Positions 8,162-16,820 of a stretch of DNA of 64,000 nt are shown one piece after another. The stretch is from NCBI GenBank assembly GCA_039029735.1, contig JBCCFL010000020.1, positions 1 through 64,000 on the forward strand, written 5' to 3'. Both the position numbers and the translations under genes were made by a program. Each line of letters begins with the position of its first letter. Position 1 is the first letter of the stretch. The notes under the pieces are model-generated. The model was not told where the DNA came from. It searched no databases and saw nothing but the letters and a program-made list of their open reading frames with translations. This stretch comes from CADEDH01 sp039029735. GTDB lineage: Bacteria; Actinomycetota; Acidimicrobiia; Acidimicrobiales; SZUA-35.

Positions 8162-9181
8162 ATGGCGGTTGCTTCGTCTCCCTCGCCGCACACCGGTGCC
8201 ACGCCGCTCACTGGCATCCAGGTGATCGGTGGGCGCCAGCGTGCCCCGCAAGGCATGCGCGAGCTCGACGAGCGCTGGTACGGCTACGGCCGTGGCGTAG
8301 TGGTGGACGTCACCGCTGGCGCCGCCCGCACCATCGTCGAGTACGAGTCAGCCCCCGGCACCTGTGGTCCTGAGGATCCGGTGCTCTACAAGTCTGCCTC
8401 TCGGGTTGGCGACCGGCTGTACGCCTGCACCCAGACCGAGGTGCTCGTCTACGACTACCCGAGCTTCGATCTGTTGCATCACGTGAGCCACCCGGTTCTG
8501 AACGACGTGCATCACGTCATCCCGTCCGCGACCGGCACGCTCCTGGTCGCCGTGTCGGGCCACGATGCCGTGGCCGAACTGGATGTCGACGGGGAGCTCT
8601 TGAACCTCTGGTCGGTGGCCGACGGCGTGGATCGGGTGCCGATCGATCCGGACGTCGACTACCGGATCGACTGCGATCTCAAACCCCACGCTGTGCACCC
8701 CAACTACCTGTTTCGCCTCGGCGAGGAGGTGTGGGCCACCCGGTTCGAGACCCGCGACGCCGTTGCTGTGCACAACCCGTCACGACGCATCGCCATCGAT
8801 CGTGAGCGCTGCCACGACGGCGTGGTGCACGACGGTGCCATCTACTTCACCACGGTGGATGGCTGCGTGGTCGAGGTCGACGCCGATTCGCTGCACATCC
8901 GGGCCGTCCACGAGTTGCAAGGCCGGCGCACGAACACAGTGCTCGGCTGGTGTCGGGGTCTGACCTTCCGAGGCGACCATGCCTTCGTCGGTTTCTCCCG
9001 GATTCGGCACACGAAGTTCCGCAACACGCTCAGCTGGATGCGCAAGGGCCTCACCGGCTCCGAGCCCACCCGCGTGGCCGTGTACGACCGCCGCACCTGG
9101 ACCCTCATCGACGAGATCGACCTCGAAGACGCAGGCTGCAATGCCGTGTTCACGATCGTCGACGCAGGCGCCGACTCGTGA
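8162..9181 (+). CDS. Beta-propeller-like protein of unknown function
   Basis: The 339-residue protein shows recurring strand units such as R-L-Y-A-C-T-Q-T-E-V-L-V-Y-D, G-T-L-L-V-A-V-S-G-H-D-A-V-A-E-L-D and A-I-Y-F-T-T-V-D-G-C-V-V-E-V-D, typical of a beta-propeller. No signal peptide is visible. Its ATG lies 3 bases after the beta-helix stop and its stop overlaps the next GTG, so it is in one operon with the surface protein and the glycosyltransferases. Similar uncharacterised propeller proteins occur beside glycosyltransferases in other bacteria, but I cannot name a function. Confidence 0.6.
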   Translation: MAVASSPSPHTGATPLTGIQVIGGRQRAPQGMRELDERWYGYGRGVVVDVTAGAARTIVEYESAPGTCGPEDPVLYKSASRVGDRLYACTQTEVLVYDYPSFDLLHHVSHPVLNDVHHVIPSATGTLLVAVSGHDAVAELDVDGELLNLWSVADGVDRVPIDPDVDYRIDCDLKPHAVHPNYLFRLGEEVWATRFETRDAVAVHNPSRRIAIDRERCHDGVVHDGAIYFTTVDGCVVEVDADSLHIRAVHELQGRRTNTVLGWCRGLTFRGDHAFVGFSRIRHTKFRNTLSWMRKGLTGSEPTRVAVYDRRTWTLIDEIDLEDAGCNAVFTIVDAGADS

Positions 9182-10425
9182 CGGCCTACCGGGTGGAGGC
9201 CGACGACGTGGTTCCGGGGCCCGAGGCGGGCGGCGGCGGACAGTCGCCACCGTTGCGGATCTTGTTCGTGAGCGCACGGTTCGCTCCCTTCGTGGGTGGC
9301 ACCGAGATCCACACCGGCGAGGTGGCCGCCGAGCTCGTGCGCCGTGGCCACCACGTGACGGTGGTGACCACCGACCTGTCGGGAGCGCTGCCCAAGTGGG
9401 AGACGATCGACGGCGTGCGGGTGGTCCGCGTGCGAGCCTGGCCGAGCTGGATCGATCTCCACTTCGCCCCCGGTATCGCTGCGATCATCGACGATGGCGA
9501 CTGGGACCTCGTGCACGTGCAGGGGTACCACACCGCCGTCGCGCCCCTGGCCCTCGCCGCTGCGCAACGGCGAGGCATCCCCACGGCGCTCACCTTCCAC
9601 AGCGGTGGGCATTCCTCGCGTCTACGCAACGGGCTTCGCCCGCTCCACACCAAGTTCCTGTCCCGCTGGCTACGGCGGACCGACATGCTGATCGGCGTGT
9701 CGGCGTTCGAGGCGAACCTGTTCGCCCGCCGGCTCGGTCTGCCCGCGGATCGCATCGAGGTCATGCCGAACGGTGTGCCGGCGGTCGACACGGTGCAGCC
9801 CCATCCTCCAGGCGGCGACGCCGACCGGCCCCGTGGGCCTCACATTCTGTCGGTCGGTCGCCTCGTACGATACAAGGGCCACCACAGGGTGATTCGGGCA
9901 TTGCCCCACATCCGGGCCGTCCATCCCGAGGCCACCCTGACAATCCTCGGCGACGGCCCGTACCGCAGGTCGCTGCAGCGACTCGCCCGGCGCCTTGGCC
10001 TGACCGATGCCGTCACATTCGACTTCGTGCCGGGCGACGAGAGGCCCCGGCTGCTGTCGATCATGGCCGACGCATCGGTGGCGATGTTCCTCAGCTCCTA
10101 TGAGAGCCACGGCATGGCGGCCCACGAAGCGTTGTCGACCGGCCTGCCTGCGGTCGTGCTCGACGGATCCGCGCTCGGCGACCTGGCCGCCGAAGGTCTC
10201 GCCGACGCCGTGCCCCTGATGGCCACCGACCGCGAGGTCGCGTCGATCGTGCTGAGAACACTCGACGCCCAGCGCAGTGACCGCCCGCAGGGCGCGTCGC
10301 CGGATCTGCAACGCCTGCAGCATTCGTGGCCGGTGATCGTTGGGCGGTTGGAGGCGGCGTACCGTCAGGTTCTGACCGAGCGCGCCGCCCGGGCCAGTCG
10401 GCTCCGGTCGGACATCGCCAGCTAG
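9178..10425 (+). CDS. GT4-family glycosyltransferase
   Basis: The 415-residue protein has the GT-B fold pattern: an N-terminal Rossmann-like half with G-G-T-E-I-H near residue 40 and a C-terminal half with S-Y-E-S-H-G-M-A-A-H-E, the E-x7-E motif of retaining GT4 enzymes. The start is the GTG that overlaps the previous stop (GTGA); the frame is open further upstream only inside the previous gene. It probably adds a sugar from a nucleotide-sugar donor during assembly of a surface polysaccharide at the inner membrane face. Donor and acceptor cannot be inferred. Confidence 0.85.
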   Translation: MTAYRVEADDVVPGPEAGGGGQSPPLRILFVSARFAPFVGGTEIHTGEVAAELVRRGHHVTVVTTDLSGALPKWETIDGVRVVRVRAWPSWIDLHFAPGIAAIIDDGDWDLVHVQGYHTAVAPLALAAAQRRGIPTALTFHSGGHSSRLRNGLRPLHTKFLSRWLRRTDMLIGVSAFEANLFARRLGLPADRIEVMPNGVPAVDTVQPHPPGGDADRPRGPHILSVGRLVRYKGHHRVIRALPHIRAVHPEATLTILGDGPYRRSLQRLARRLGLTDAVTFDFVPGDERPRLLSIMADASVAMFLSSYESHGMAAHEALSTGLPAVVLDGSALGDLAAEGLADAVPLMATDREVASIVLRTLDAQRSDRPQGASPDLQRLQHSWPVIVGRLEAAYRQVLTERAARASRLRSDIAS

Positions 10426-10435
10426 GGCCGCGCCC

Positions 10436-11668
10436 ATGCGGGTGCTCTACGTCACCGACTTCTACGCCCCCTACACCGGCGGGGTCGAGATCCACGTGCG
10501 CACCATCGCGCACGAGATGGCAGCCCGAGGCCACGAGGTGGCGGTGGCCACGCTCGGTACGCCCGACGGCGAGGCGGAACGCACCTCCGACGGCCCGGTC
10601 ACGGTGTTCACCGTGGGCCATGCTGCCGAGCGGATCGGTGTCGGGTTCACCCACCAGCACCGACCTTGGGCCCCACCCTTCGCTGATCCAGTGGCCATGG
10701 TTGGGCTCCGCCGGGTGGTGCAGCGCTTCGCCCCCGACGTGATCCACGGCCACGACTGGCTCGCCCGCTCCGTGCAGCCCCGAGTGGTATCGGGCCGGGT
10801 GCCCGTGGTGACGAGCCTGCACTACTACACGCTGACGTGTGCGAAGAAGACCTTGTGGCGCAACGGAGCCGCCTGCGACGGGCCCAGCCTGTCGGCCTGC
10901 CTCGGCTGTGCACGCGATCACTACGGCTCGGTCAAAGGGCCCGCGGTCACTGCTGGGCTGCGCATCGGGGCCCGCATGGAACGCCGTCGGTCGAGTCGGT
11001 TCGTGTCGGTGTCGGCCGCCACGGCCGCCGGGAACGGGCTCGACGGCGATGACCGCAGCGTTGTGATCGCCAACCCCGTGGCGCCTGCCGCGCTGGAGTC
11101 CGCAGCAGCCACCGACGACGAGGTGACGCTGCCCCCCGAGCTCCCGGCGGGTCCATTCGTTCTCTATGTGGGTGACCTCCGCCCTGAGAAGGGCCTCCGG
11201 GTGCTCCTCGACGCGGTAGCTCAGCTCCGCCAGCGCGGCGATGACACGCCGCTGGTGCTGGCCGGCGAGCGCATGGCCGACCACGGGTCGGTTCCGGCCC
11301 ACACCGTGGAACTCGGCGCTGTCGACCACGAGGTGGTGCAGGCGTTGTGGCGGCGGGCCACCGTCGGTGTGATCCCGTCGATGTGGCCAGAACCGTTCGG
11401 CCTCGTGGCCGTGGAGGCGATGGCGGCCGGATGTCCGGTCGTCGCCTCCGACACGGGCGGGCTGTCGGAGATCCTCGCTGATGGTCGGGCCCGCCTCGTG
11501 CCCGTCGGCGACGTGGAGGGGTTCGCCACTGCGATCGCCGACCTGCTCACCGACACCGCGGCCCGCGACCGCCAGGCGGCGGCGGCCCGCTGTGCGGTGG
11601 AGTCGTACCTTCCCGCCCGCATCGTCGATGCACTCGAGGCGGAGTACCGCCAGGCGGTGGCCCTGTGA
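10436..11668 (+). CDS. GT4-family glycosyltransferase with cysteine-rich insert
   Basis: The 410-residue protein starts M-R-V-L-Y-V-T-D-F-Y-A-P-Y-T-G-G-V-E-I-H, the donor-half loop of GT4 enzymes, and has P-E-P-F-G-L-V-A-V-E-A-M as E-x7-E motif. An insert near residues 130-160 contains four cysteines (C-A-K-K ... A-A-C-D ... S-A-C-L-G-C-A), seen in a subgroup of GT4 enzymes where they may bind a metal. It lies 10 bases after the preceding glycosyltransferase gene and overlaps the following GT2 gene by 4 bases (GTGA), so the three are translated as a unit. Confidence 0.85.
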   Translation: MRVLYVTDFYAPYTGGVEIHVRTIAHEMAARGHEVAVATLGTPDGEAERTSDGPVTVFTVGHAAERIGVGFTHQHRPWAPPFADPVAMVGLRRVVQRFAPDVIHGHDWLARSVQPRVVSGRVPVVTSLHYYTLTCAKKTLWRNGAACDGPSLSACLGCARDHYGSVKGPAVTAGLRIGARMERRRSSRFVSVSAATAAGNGLDGDDRSVVIANPVAPAALESAAATDDEVTLPPELPAGPFVLYVGDLRPEKGLRVLLDAVAQLRQRGDDTPLVLAGERMADHGSVPAHTVELGAVDHEVVQALWRRATVGVIPSMWPEPFGLVAVEAMAAGCPVVASDTGGLSEILADGRARLVPVGDVEGFATAIADLLTDTAARDRQAAAARCAVESYLPARIVDALEAEYRQAVAL

Positions 11669-12669
11669 GCGATGCCGCCGTGGTGGTGACGAACCACAAC
11701 TACGGGCGCTTCGTCGCTGATGCGGTTGACAGCGCGCTGGCCCAGACCCGACCGGTCGACGTGGTGGTGGTGGACGACGGCTCGACCGACGACTCACTGT
11801 CGGTGCTCGCTGGCTACGAGGCTCGGGTCACCCTGGTCGCCCAGGCGAACGGCGGTCAAGCCTCGGCGTTCAACGCCGGCTTCGCCGCAACGACGGCCCC
11901 GGTCGTGTTTTTCCTCGACGGCGACGATCGGCTCCACCCCGACGCCGTCGAGGAGGTGCTCGCCGCGCTGGCGGCGAGGCCCGACGCCGTTCGCGTGCAG
12001 TTCGGGCTCGACTTCATCGACACGGCCGGCCGTCGTCGCCCCGGCGGGCTCCCCGAGGCCGATCGACGGCTGCCCGAAGGTGATCTCAGATCCCGCCTCG
12101 TCACCAACCCCGACGACATTGCCTGGCAGCCCACCAGCGGCAACGCCTTCCGGGCCTCGGTGCTGCGCGAGCTGCTGCCGATGCCGACCGAGGCCTACCG
12201 GATCTCGGCCGACCACTATCTGTCGAACCTCAGCGCACTCCACGGGCCGGTGCTGGCCATCGACCGTGGCCTGGCCTCCTACCGCATTCATGGAGACAAC
12301 GCCGACCATCGCGACGGCTTCGACATGGATCGGGGCCGCGACATCCTGCGGCGAACGCAGGTGACCCATCACCACCTGATCGAGCGGGGCCGGGCGATGG
12401 GGCTCGCGATGCCGGAGAGCCCCGACGGGTTCCGTTCGCTGTCGCAGGCTGCGCTGCGGTTGGCGTCGGTGCGGACAGGCCCCACTGCTCAGCATCCGAT
12501 CGAGGGCGACGGCCGGTGGCCTGCGCTGCGGGCCGGCCTGGCGGCCGCAGGGGCGAGGGCCGACATGTCGGCACCCCGGCGAATGGCGGCCGCCGCGTGG
12601 ATCATGGCCCTGGCGCTCGTGCCCCGCCCTGTCGTGCCGCGAGTGGCGGCCCTCGGACTCACGAGATAG
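11665..12669 (+). CDS. GT2-family glycosyltransferase
   Basis: The 334-residue protein has the GT-A fold of family 2: V-V-V-T-N-H-N-Y-G-R-F at the N-terminus, V-V-V-D-D-G-S-T-D-D as first nucleotide-binding acid motif and F-L-D-G-D-D as the DXD motif. An acceptor region with Y-R-I-H-G-D-N follows. It starts with GTG overlapping the stop of the GT4 gene. Together with its two neighbours and the exporter downstream it likely builds an exported glycan. Confidence 0.85.
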   Translation: MSDAAVVVTNHNYGRFVADAVDSALAQTRPVDVVVVDDGSTDDSLSVLAGYEARVTLVAQANGGQASAFNAGFAATTAPVVFFLDGDDRLHPDAVEEVLAALAARPDAVRVQFGLDFIDTAGRRRPGGLPEADRRLPEGDLRSRLVTNPDDIAWQPTSGNAFRASVLRELLPMPTEAYRISADHYLSNLSALHGPVLAIDRGLASYRIHGDNADHRDGFDMDRGRDILRRTQVTHHHLIERGRAMGLAMPESPDGFRSLSQAALRLASVRTGPTAQHPIEGDGRWPALRAGLAAAGARADMSAPRRMAAAAWIMALALVPRPVVPRVAALGLTR

Positions 12670-12689
12670 ATCGAAACACGGAGACGACG

Positions 12690-13460
12690 ATGGCGAATTG
12701 GCAAGACCTGCTTCGGAGCAGGAGCATGCTCGCAGCGGCCGGCGGGCTCGTCGGCCTGCTCCTGCTCGCCCTCGTGGCGGTGCAGGTCGTGGGCGGCGAC
12801 GATGGCGACGAGGTGGCGACCGTGACGGCCCCGAGCACCACCGACACCACCGAGCTCGTCGAGAGCGACGCCGATCCGGCCGAGCTGGAGACCTCGGCGG
12901 ACGGCACGTCCTCGACCACCACGAGCTCCACCAGGTTGACCACGGCGGCCGACATCACCGTGACCACGGTGGAAGCCGATGACGTGGTGCAGGAGAACGC
13001 CGATCCGGCACCCGACGAGGACGAGGATGCCGTCGACTCGACCCAGCCCACCGCGCCACCGCCCACCGACGGCGGTTGCGAGGTGGCTCTGGCTGAACTC
13101 GGGGGCCAGGTTGGCACCATCGACGCCGGCACGTCGGGCGCATGTGGCCCGTTGGCGGTCACGATCCGTCCGGTGGATGCCACCGACGACCTGGCCGACG
13201 TGAACTGGTCGACCGACCTTCGCGTCTGCGAACGGCATCCCTCGGCGTCGGCTGTCTCGGTCACGGTGACCACGGCAGCGGCCGCCGTGTCGTTGGTCGA
13301 TCCGTTCGTCCGGCCGCCGGCCGAGGCGGACTCCGATCCGGTACAGAGCATTGGGATCGTGTTCCCGAGCGGGTTCGCACCCGACAACGGCGTGCAGCCC
13401 CTCGTGGTGTGCCGCACGTCGGGAGCTGAACTGTCGATCGTGCACTGGCCCACCCGCTGA
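12690..13460 (+). CDS. Membrane-anchored Thr/Asp-rich protein, function unknown
   Basis: The 256-residue protein has a short cytoplasmic N-terminus and one hydrophobic segment (residues about 13-34, A-A-A-G-G-L-V-G-L-L-L-L-A-L-V-A-V). A Thr, Ser, Asp and Glu-rich linker of about 100 residues follows, then an extracytoplasmic domain with three or four cysteines (G-G-C-E-V-A-L ... G-A-C-G-P ... R-V-C-E-R ... V-V-C-R-T). I do not recognise the domain. The ATG is 21 bases after the GT2 stop with GGAG upstream, so it is probably the last gene of the glycan operon. Confidence 0.65.
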   Translation: MANWQDLLRSRSMLAAAGGLVGLLLLALVAVQVVGGDDGDEVATVTAPSTTDTTELVESDADPAELETSADGTSSTTTSSTRLTTAADITVTTVEADDVVQENADPAPDEDEDAVDSTQPTAPPPTDGGCEVALAELGGQVGTIDAGTSGACGPLAVTIRPVDATDDLADVNWSTDLRVCERHPSASAVSVTVTTAAAAVSLVDPFVRPPAEADSDPVQSIGIVFPSGFAPDNGVQPLVVCRTSGAELSIVHWPTR

Positions 13461-13488
13461 GCGAAGCCACCTCGTCGAGCGGGCTGGA

Positions 13489-15876
13489 CTAGCGACTGTG
13501 GGCCATGAGCCGGTGCCGGTGGCGGGCCAGCGCCAGCACATAGCGACCAGGGCTGCCGGGGTCGGCACCCCTGTCGATCCGCCGTCGCATCGTGTGCTGG
13601 GCCGCTTCGGCCCACACGTGGGCCTCCACCAGAGGCAGGAAGCGGCGGTCGAGGCCGACGGCGCTTGCCACCAGGGCTAGCGCGTCGCGGGCCTGGTGCC
13701 GTGCATCACGGCGGGTGCGTCGATCAGCCAGGAACGGGAACGCGGTGAGCTCGTCGTCCAGCGACCCGCACGCCATCACGATGTGCAGCCAGTAGCGGGT
13801 GAGATAGAGCTGGTCGGCCCCGGCGAACGACGTTGGCGCGAACGTTCGCGGTGGGCCGAGCTCCCAGTCGACGAGCACGGGCCCGTCGGCCCCGACCACC
13901 ACGTTCCACGGCCCGAGATCGTGGTGACGTCCGACGAAGGGCACCGGTACGCCGACCAGCTCGGTGGCCCGCTCGTCCAGGGTGCGGATAAGAGCCTCGA
14001 CCAGCTCGTGGCGGCCAGTCGCGGCCCCCACGGCGGCCAGCGGGTCGGCGACGAGGCGGCGGTGATGCTCGATGGTCCACGGCTCGAGATTCACCCCGGT
14101 GCGGGTTCCGAGCTCGGACAGACAGGCGAGCACGTCGTCGAGTAGCCGGCGCTGGTCGGCCGGATCGTCCTGCTCGTTGAGCACGTCGGTCATCGTCCAG
14201 CGCCCGGCGTAGCTCTCGCTCGACGCCCGCAATGAGCCGGTCGTGGTGATCGAGCCCGGCTCCGGCACCGGACCGCGGCCCCCCACCTGGGCCACGAGTG
14301 ACGTGAGGAGCTCGTGCTCGCGATCCACGTTGGCGTTGTAGCCGGGCCGCGCCGCGACCTTGACCACTCGGCTCGGTTCGGTGGGGCGGGCCGGCGCTCC
14401 GGGTGACGGAAGCGGGAGGAGCACCGATCGGCTGCCCTCGTCGAATCCGCTCGTGATCACGATGGCGTCGTCGACGTCGGCCCCCAACATCTCGGCGTCG
14501 AGCCCGATCATCGACCGTGGCTCGCCGTGGCTGCGGGTGGCCACGAGCACCACCTCGCCCATGAGGCGGGGGAGGGCCGCCCGGGCCCGGTGGACCAGCC
14601 GGCGCCGCCAGCGGTTCCGGCGCGAGATCCGGTGGCGGCCCCCCTCGGGCCCGGTCGACAGGAACCAGTCGAGCCCGCCCGGATGGTCGAGGGGGACGAA
14701 TCGTCGGGGCTGACGGGCGTCGGGAACAGCGAGGTAGCGCCTGGTCTGGAACCCCTGGCGTCGGAGCTGACGCTGGGCGCGTAGCCCGGCCGAACGCATC
14801 GGCACGCCCGGCAGTCGGTCGACGCCGAGCACGCAGAGGGTGCCCGTGGGGTTGAGCAGCGATGCCGCCCGAGGCAGGTCCACCGCCCCGCCGGCTCTGA
14901 CGATCACCTCGGCGTTGTGGCCGTCGACCGGGTCGGTCACGACACGCTCGGCCCACCCGTCGTCGACCAGCCACTGCCATTGATCGGCCTCGGAGCCGTC
15001 GAGGATGCACACGGTGCCGTATCGGGCGTGAGGCAGCAGGGCGCGCCAGTCGGCGCGGTGGCCGACGCCGACCTGGCTCTCGTGGGGTGCGGGGTCGCGC
15101 CAGTACGCCTGGGCATCGGCGGCGATCCCGGCGAGCTGGTTGTCGTCGGTCGCCATGCTCGAGGCGTCGCCGGTGCGGGCGATGTGGGTTGCGGCCAGCA
15201 CCAGGGCTCGGAACCGGTCGAGCCCGCCTTCGCCGGGGCGGGCGGCGACATGGCGGCGCCACCAGCGGGCGACGTTCGCCGCTCCGGCCCGAGGATCGAG
15301 CGTTCCGTCGAGCGTGGTGAGGAACGGTACGGCTGCGGGATCGACACCGGTCACCACCAACCCGTCGCCACTGATGCGGGCCACGACATCGATCCACCCC
15401 AGACCGTGGAACGCAGGATCGAAGCCGCCGGCCCGGCAGATGCTGGCGGCCCGGGCCACGATCACTGATGCCGGCCCCGAGCCGTCACCCTCAGCTGCCG
15501 CCGACCCGACGAGCCGTGCCGCGAACGCATCGGCCGAGGGCCATGCGGCGTCGGCGACGAGTGGGGTGGCCGTCGCCGGCGCAGCGGTACCAGTGGTTGC
15601 GCCGCCCTCGATTGACACGTGGAGGGCAACATCGGGGGCCAGATCGAGCATCGCAACCGTTGCGGCGACGTCGGGAACCTCAGGAACATCGGTGGATGTC
15701 GTCGCCGGCCAGAACACGAGGTAGCGGGGGAGTTCCGGCGCCGCAAGCAGGTCGTTGGCCCCGTCGCTGGTGGCCACCAACGCGGGGGCTCGGCCGTCGG
15801 GTCGGGAGGGGTCGACCACCCACCACGCGCCAGGGGCCAGCCCCGTCGTGGGATCGTGCGCCCCGCTCCTCGTCAT
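13489..15876 (-). CDS. Three-part protein: GT2-like remnant, methyltransferase-like middle, phosphotransferase-like C-terminus
   Basis: The 795-residue protein appears to have three parts. Residues about 125-225 (A-S-I-C-R-A-G-G-F-D-P, then G-W-I-D) look like the acceptor half of a GT2 enzyme without its donor-binding part. The middle (T-V-C-I-L-D-G, then A-E-V-I-V-R-A-G-G, T-G-T-L-C-V-L-G-V) resembles a Rossmann-type methyltransferase without a clear SAM loop. The C-terminal 270 residues look like an aminoglycoside-phosphotransferase/choline-kinase fold: H-H-D-L-G-P-W-N-V-V matches the H-x-D-x4-N catalytic loop and L-V-D-W-E the metal-binding motif. It faces the glycan operon convergently and is divergent from the exporter genes, so sugar or lipid phosphorylation during glycan assembly is possible. 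Confidence 0.5.
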   Translation of the reverse strand: MTRSGAHDPTTGLAPGAWWVVDPSRPDGRAPALVATSDGANDLLAAPELPRYLVFWPATTSTDVPEVPDVAATVAMLDLAPDVALHVSIEGGATTGTAAPATATPLVADAAWPSADAFAARLVGSAAAEGDGSGPASVIVARAASICRAGGFDPAFHGLGWIDVVARISGDGLVVTGVDPAAVPFLTTLDGTLDPRAGAANVARWWRRHVAARPGEGGLDRFRALVLAATHIARTGDASSMATDDNQLAGIAADAQAYWRDPAPHESQVGVGHRADWRALLPHARYGTVCILDGSEADQWQWLVDDGWAERVVTDPVDGHNAEVIVRAGGAVDLPRAASLLNPTGTLCVLGVDRLPGVPMRSAGLRAQRQLRRQGFQTRRYLAVPDARQPRRFVPLDHPGGLDWFLSTGPEGGRHRISRRNRWRRRLVHRARAALPRLMGEVVLVATRSHGEPRSMIGLDAEMLGADVDDAIVITSGFDEGSRSVLLPLPSPGAPARPTEPSRVVKVAARPGYNANVDREHELLTSLVAQVGGRGPVPEPGSITTTGSLRASSESYAGRWTMTDVLNEQDDPADQRRLLDDVLACLSELGTRTGVNLEPWTIEHHRRLVADPLAAVGAATGRHELVEALIRTLDERATELVGVPVPFVGRHHDLGPWNVVVGADGPVLVDWELGPPRTFAPTSFAGADQLYLTRYWLHIVMACGSLDDELTAFPFLADRRTRRDARHQARDALALVASAVGLDRRFLPLVEAHVWAEAAQHTMRRRIDRGADPGSPGRYVLALARHRHRLMAHSR

Positions 15877-15883
15877 GGCGCTC

Positions 15884-15889
15884 AGCGTA
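15884..15889 (-). promoter_or_regulatory. -10-like hexamer of the 795-residue protein gene
   Basis: TACGCT on the minus strand ends 7 bases before the ATG at 15876, the leaderless spacing seen at other genes of this window. Confidence 0.45.
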
Positions 15890-15989
15890 GGGTCGGGGGC
15901 GGCCCGTCCGAGCGGAGAGGGCTTCCTTACGGTGTTGGGCGGGTTTGACCAGCGGAACTCTGCTGATGCTGTGGCACCCTTGGACAGCT

Positions 15990-16820
15990 GTGAGCACTGT
16001 TGACGGCCATCGCTGGACAGTCATCACGCCGAACCGGCCTCCGGTGCCGTGGCGGGAACTGTGGGCCCGACGCGAGCTGCTCGGATTCCTGGTCTGGCGC
16101 GAGCTGAAGATCCGCTACAAGCAGACCGCGATCGGTGCTGCCTGGGCGATCTTCCAGCCGCTGGTGGCGATGGCGATCTTCTCGGTGATCTTCGGGCGGC
16201 TGGTGGGCGTGGAGACCGGCTCGGTTCCCTACGCCACCTTTGCTCTCACCGGGCTGATCCTGTGGATCTTCTTCGCCAACACCGTGGGTCAGGCCTCGAA
16301 CAGCCTGCTCGACAACGAGCGGATCGTGTCGAAGGTGTACTTTCCTCGGTTGCTGTTGCCTGTTGCCCCGATCCTGGCTGGTCTGCTCGATCTGCTCATC
16401 GGCTCGGCTCTGCTGATCGGCGTGGTGATGCTCGACGCCAACCCGTTCACCTGGCGACTGGTGGTCGCCCCGCTGGCCGTGAGCCTCGGCGTGGCCACTG
16501 CGGTGGGGGTGGGGCTCGTGCTGTCGGCGTTGAACGTGCACTTCCGCGACGTGAAGTACGTGGTGCCGTTCATGCTCCAGGTATGGATGTTCGCCTCGCC
16601 TGTGGTCTATCCGAGCGACACGGTGCCAGACGCGTGGCGGCCCCTCTACGCGATCAACCCGGTGTCGAGCGCGATCGCCATGTTCCGGTGGTCGGTACTC
16701 GGGTCGCCGTGGCCACCATGGTCGGCCGTCGGCGTCTCGGTCGCTGTGGCGCTGATCGCGCTCGCTGTCGGGGTGCGGGTGTTCCACCGGGCCGAGGGGA
16801 CGTTCGCCGATGTCCTCTGA
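15990..16820 (+). CDS. ABC-2 type polysaccharide export permease (Wzm-like)
   Basis: The protein of about 276 residues has the N-terminal W-R-E-L-W-A-R-R-E-L-L-G-F-L-V-W-R motif followed by K-I-R-Y-K-Q-T and six hydrophobic segments, as in Wzm/TagG/KpsM permeases. It would form the membrane channel of an ABC exporter that moves a lipid-linked glycan to the outer face. The ATPase gene overlaps its end by 11 bases. The start is uncertain: GTG at 15990 gives the usual family length; TTG at 15945 and ATG at 15966 are in frame and none has a strong ribosome-binding site. Confidence 0.85.
   Translation: MSTVDGHRWTVITPNRPPVPWRELWARRELLGFLVWRELKIRYKQTAIGAAWAIFQPLVAMAIFSVIFGRLVGVETGSVPYATFALTGLILWIFFANTVGQASNSLLDNERIVSKVYFPRLLLPVAPILAGLLDLLIGSALLIGVVMLDANPFTWRLVVAPLAVSLGVATAVGVGLVLSALNVHFRDVKYVVPFMLQVWMFASPVVYPSDTVPDAWRPLYAINPVSSAIAMFRWSVLGSPWPPWSAVGVSVAVALIALAVGVRVFHRAEGTFADVL

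Noticed and set aside
8950..9177. N-terminal extension of the first GT4 protein
   Set aside because: It is an out-of-frame reading of the propeller-like gene; the GTG overlapping that gene's stop is the natural start.
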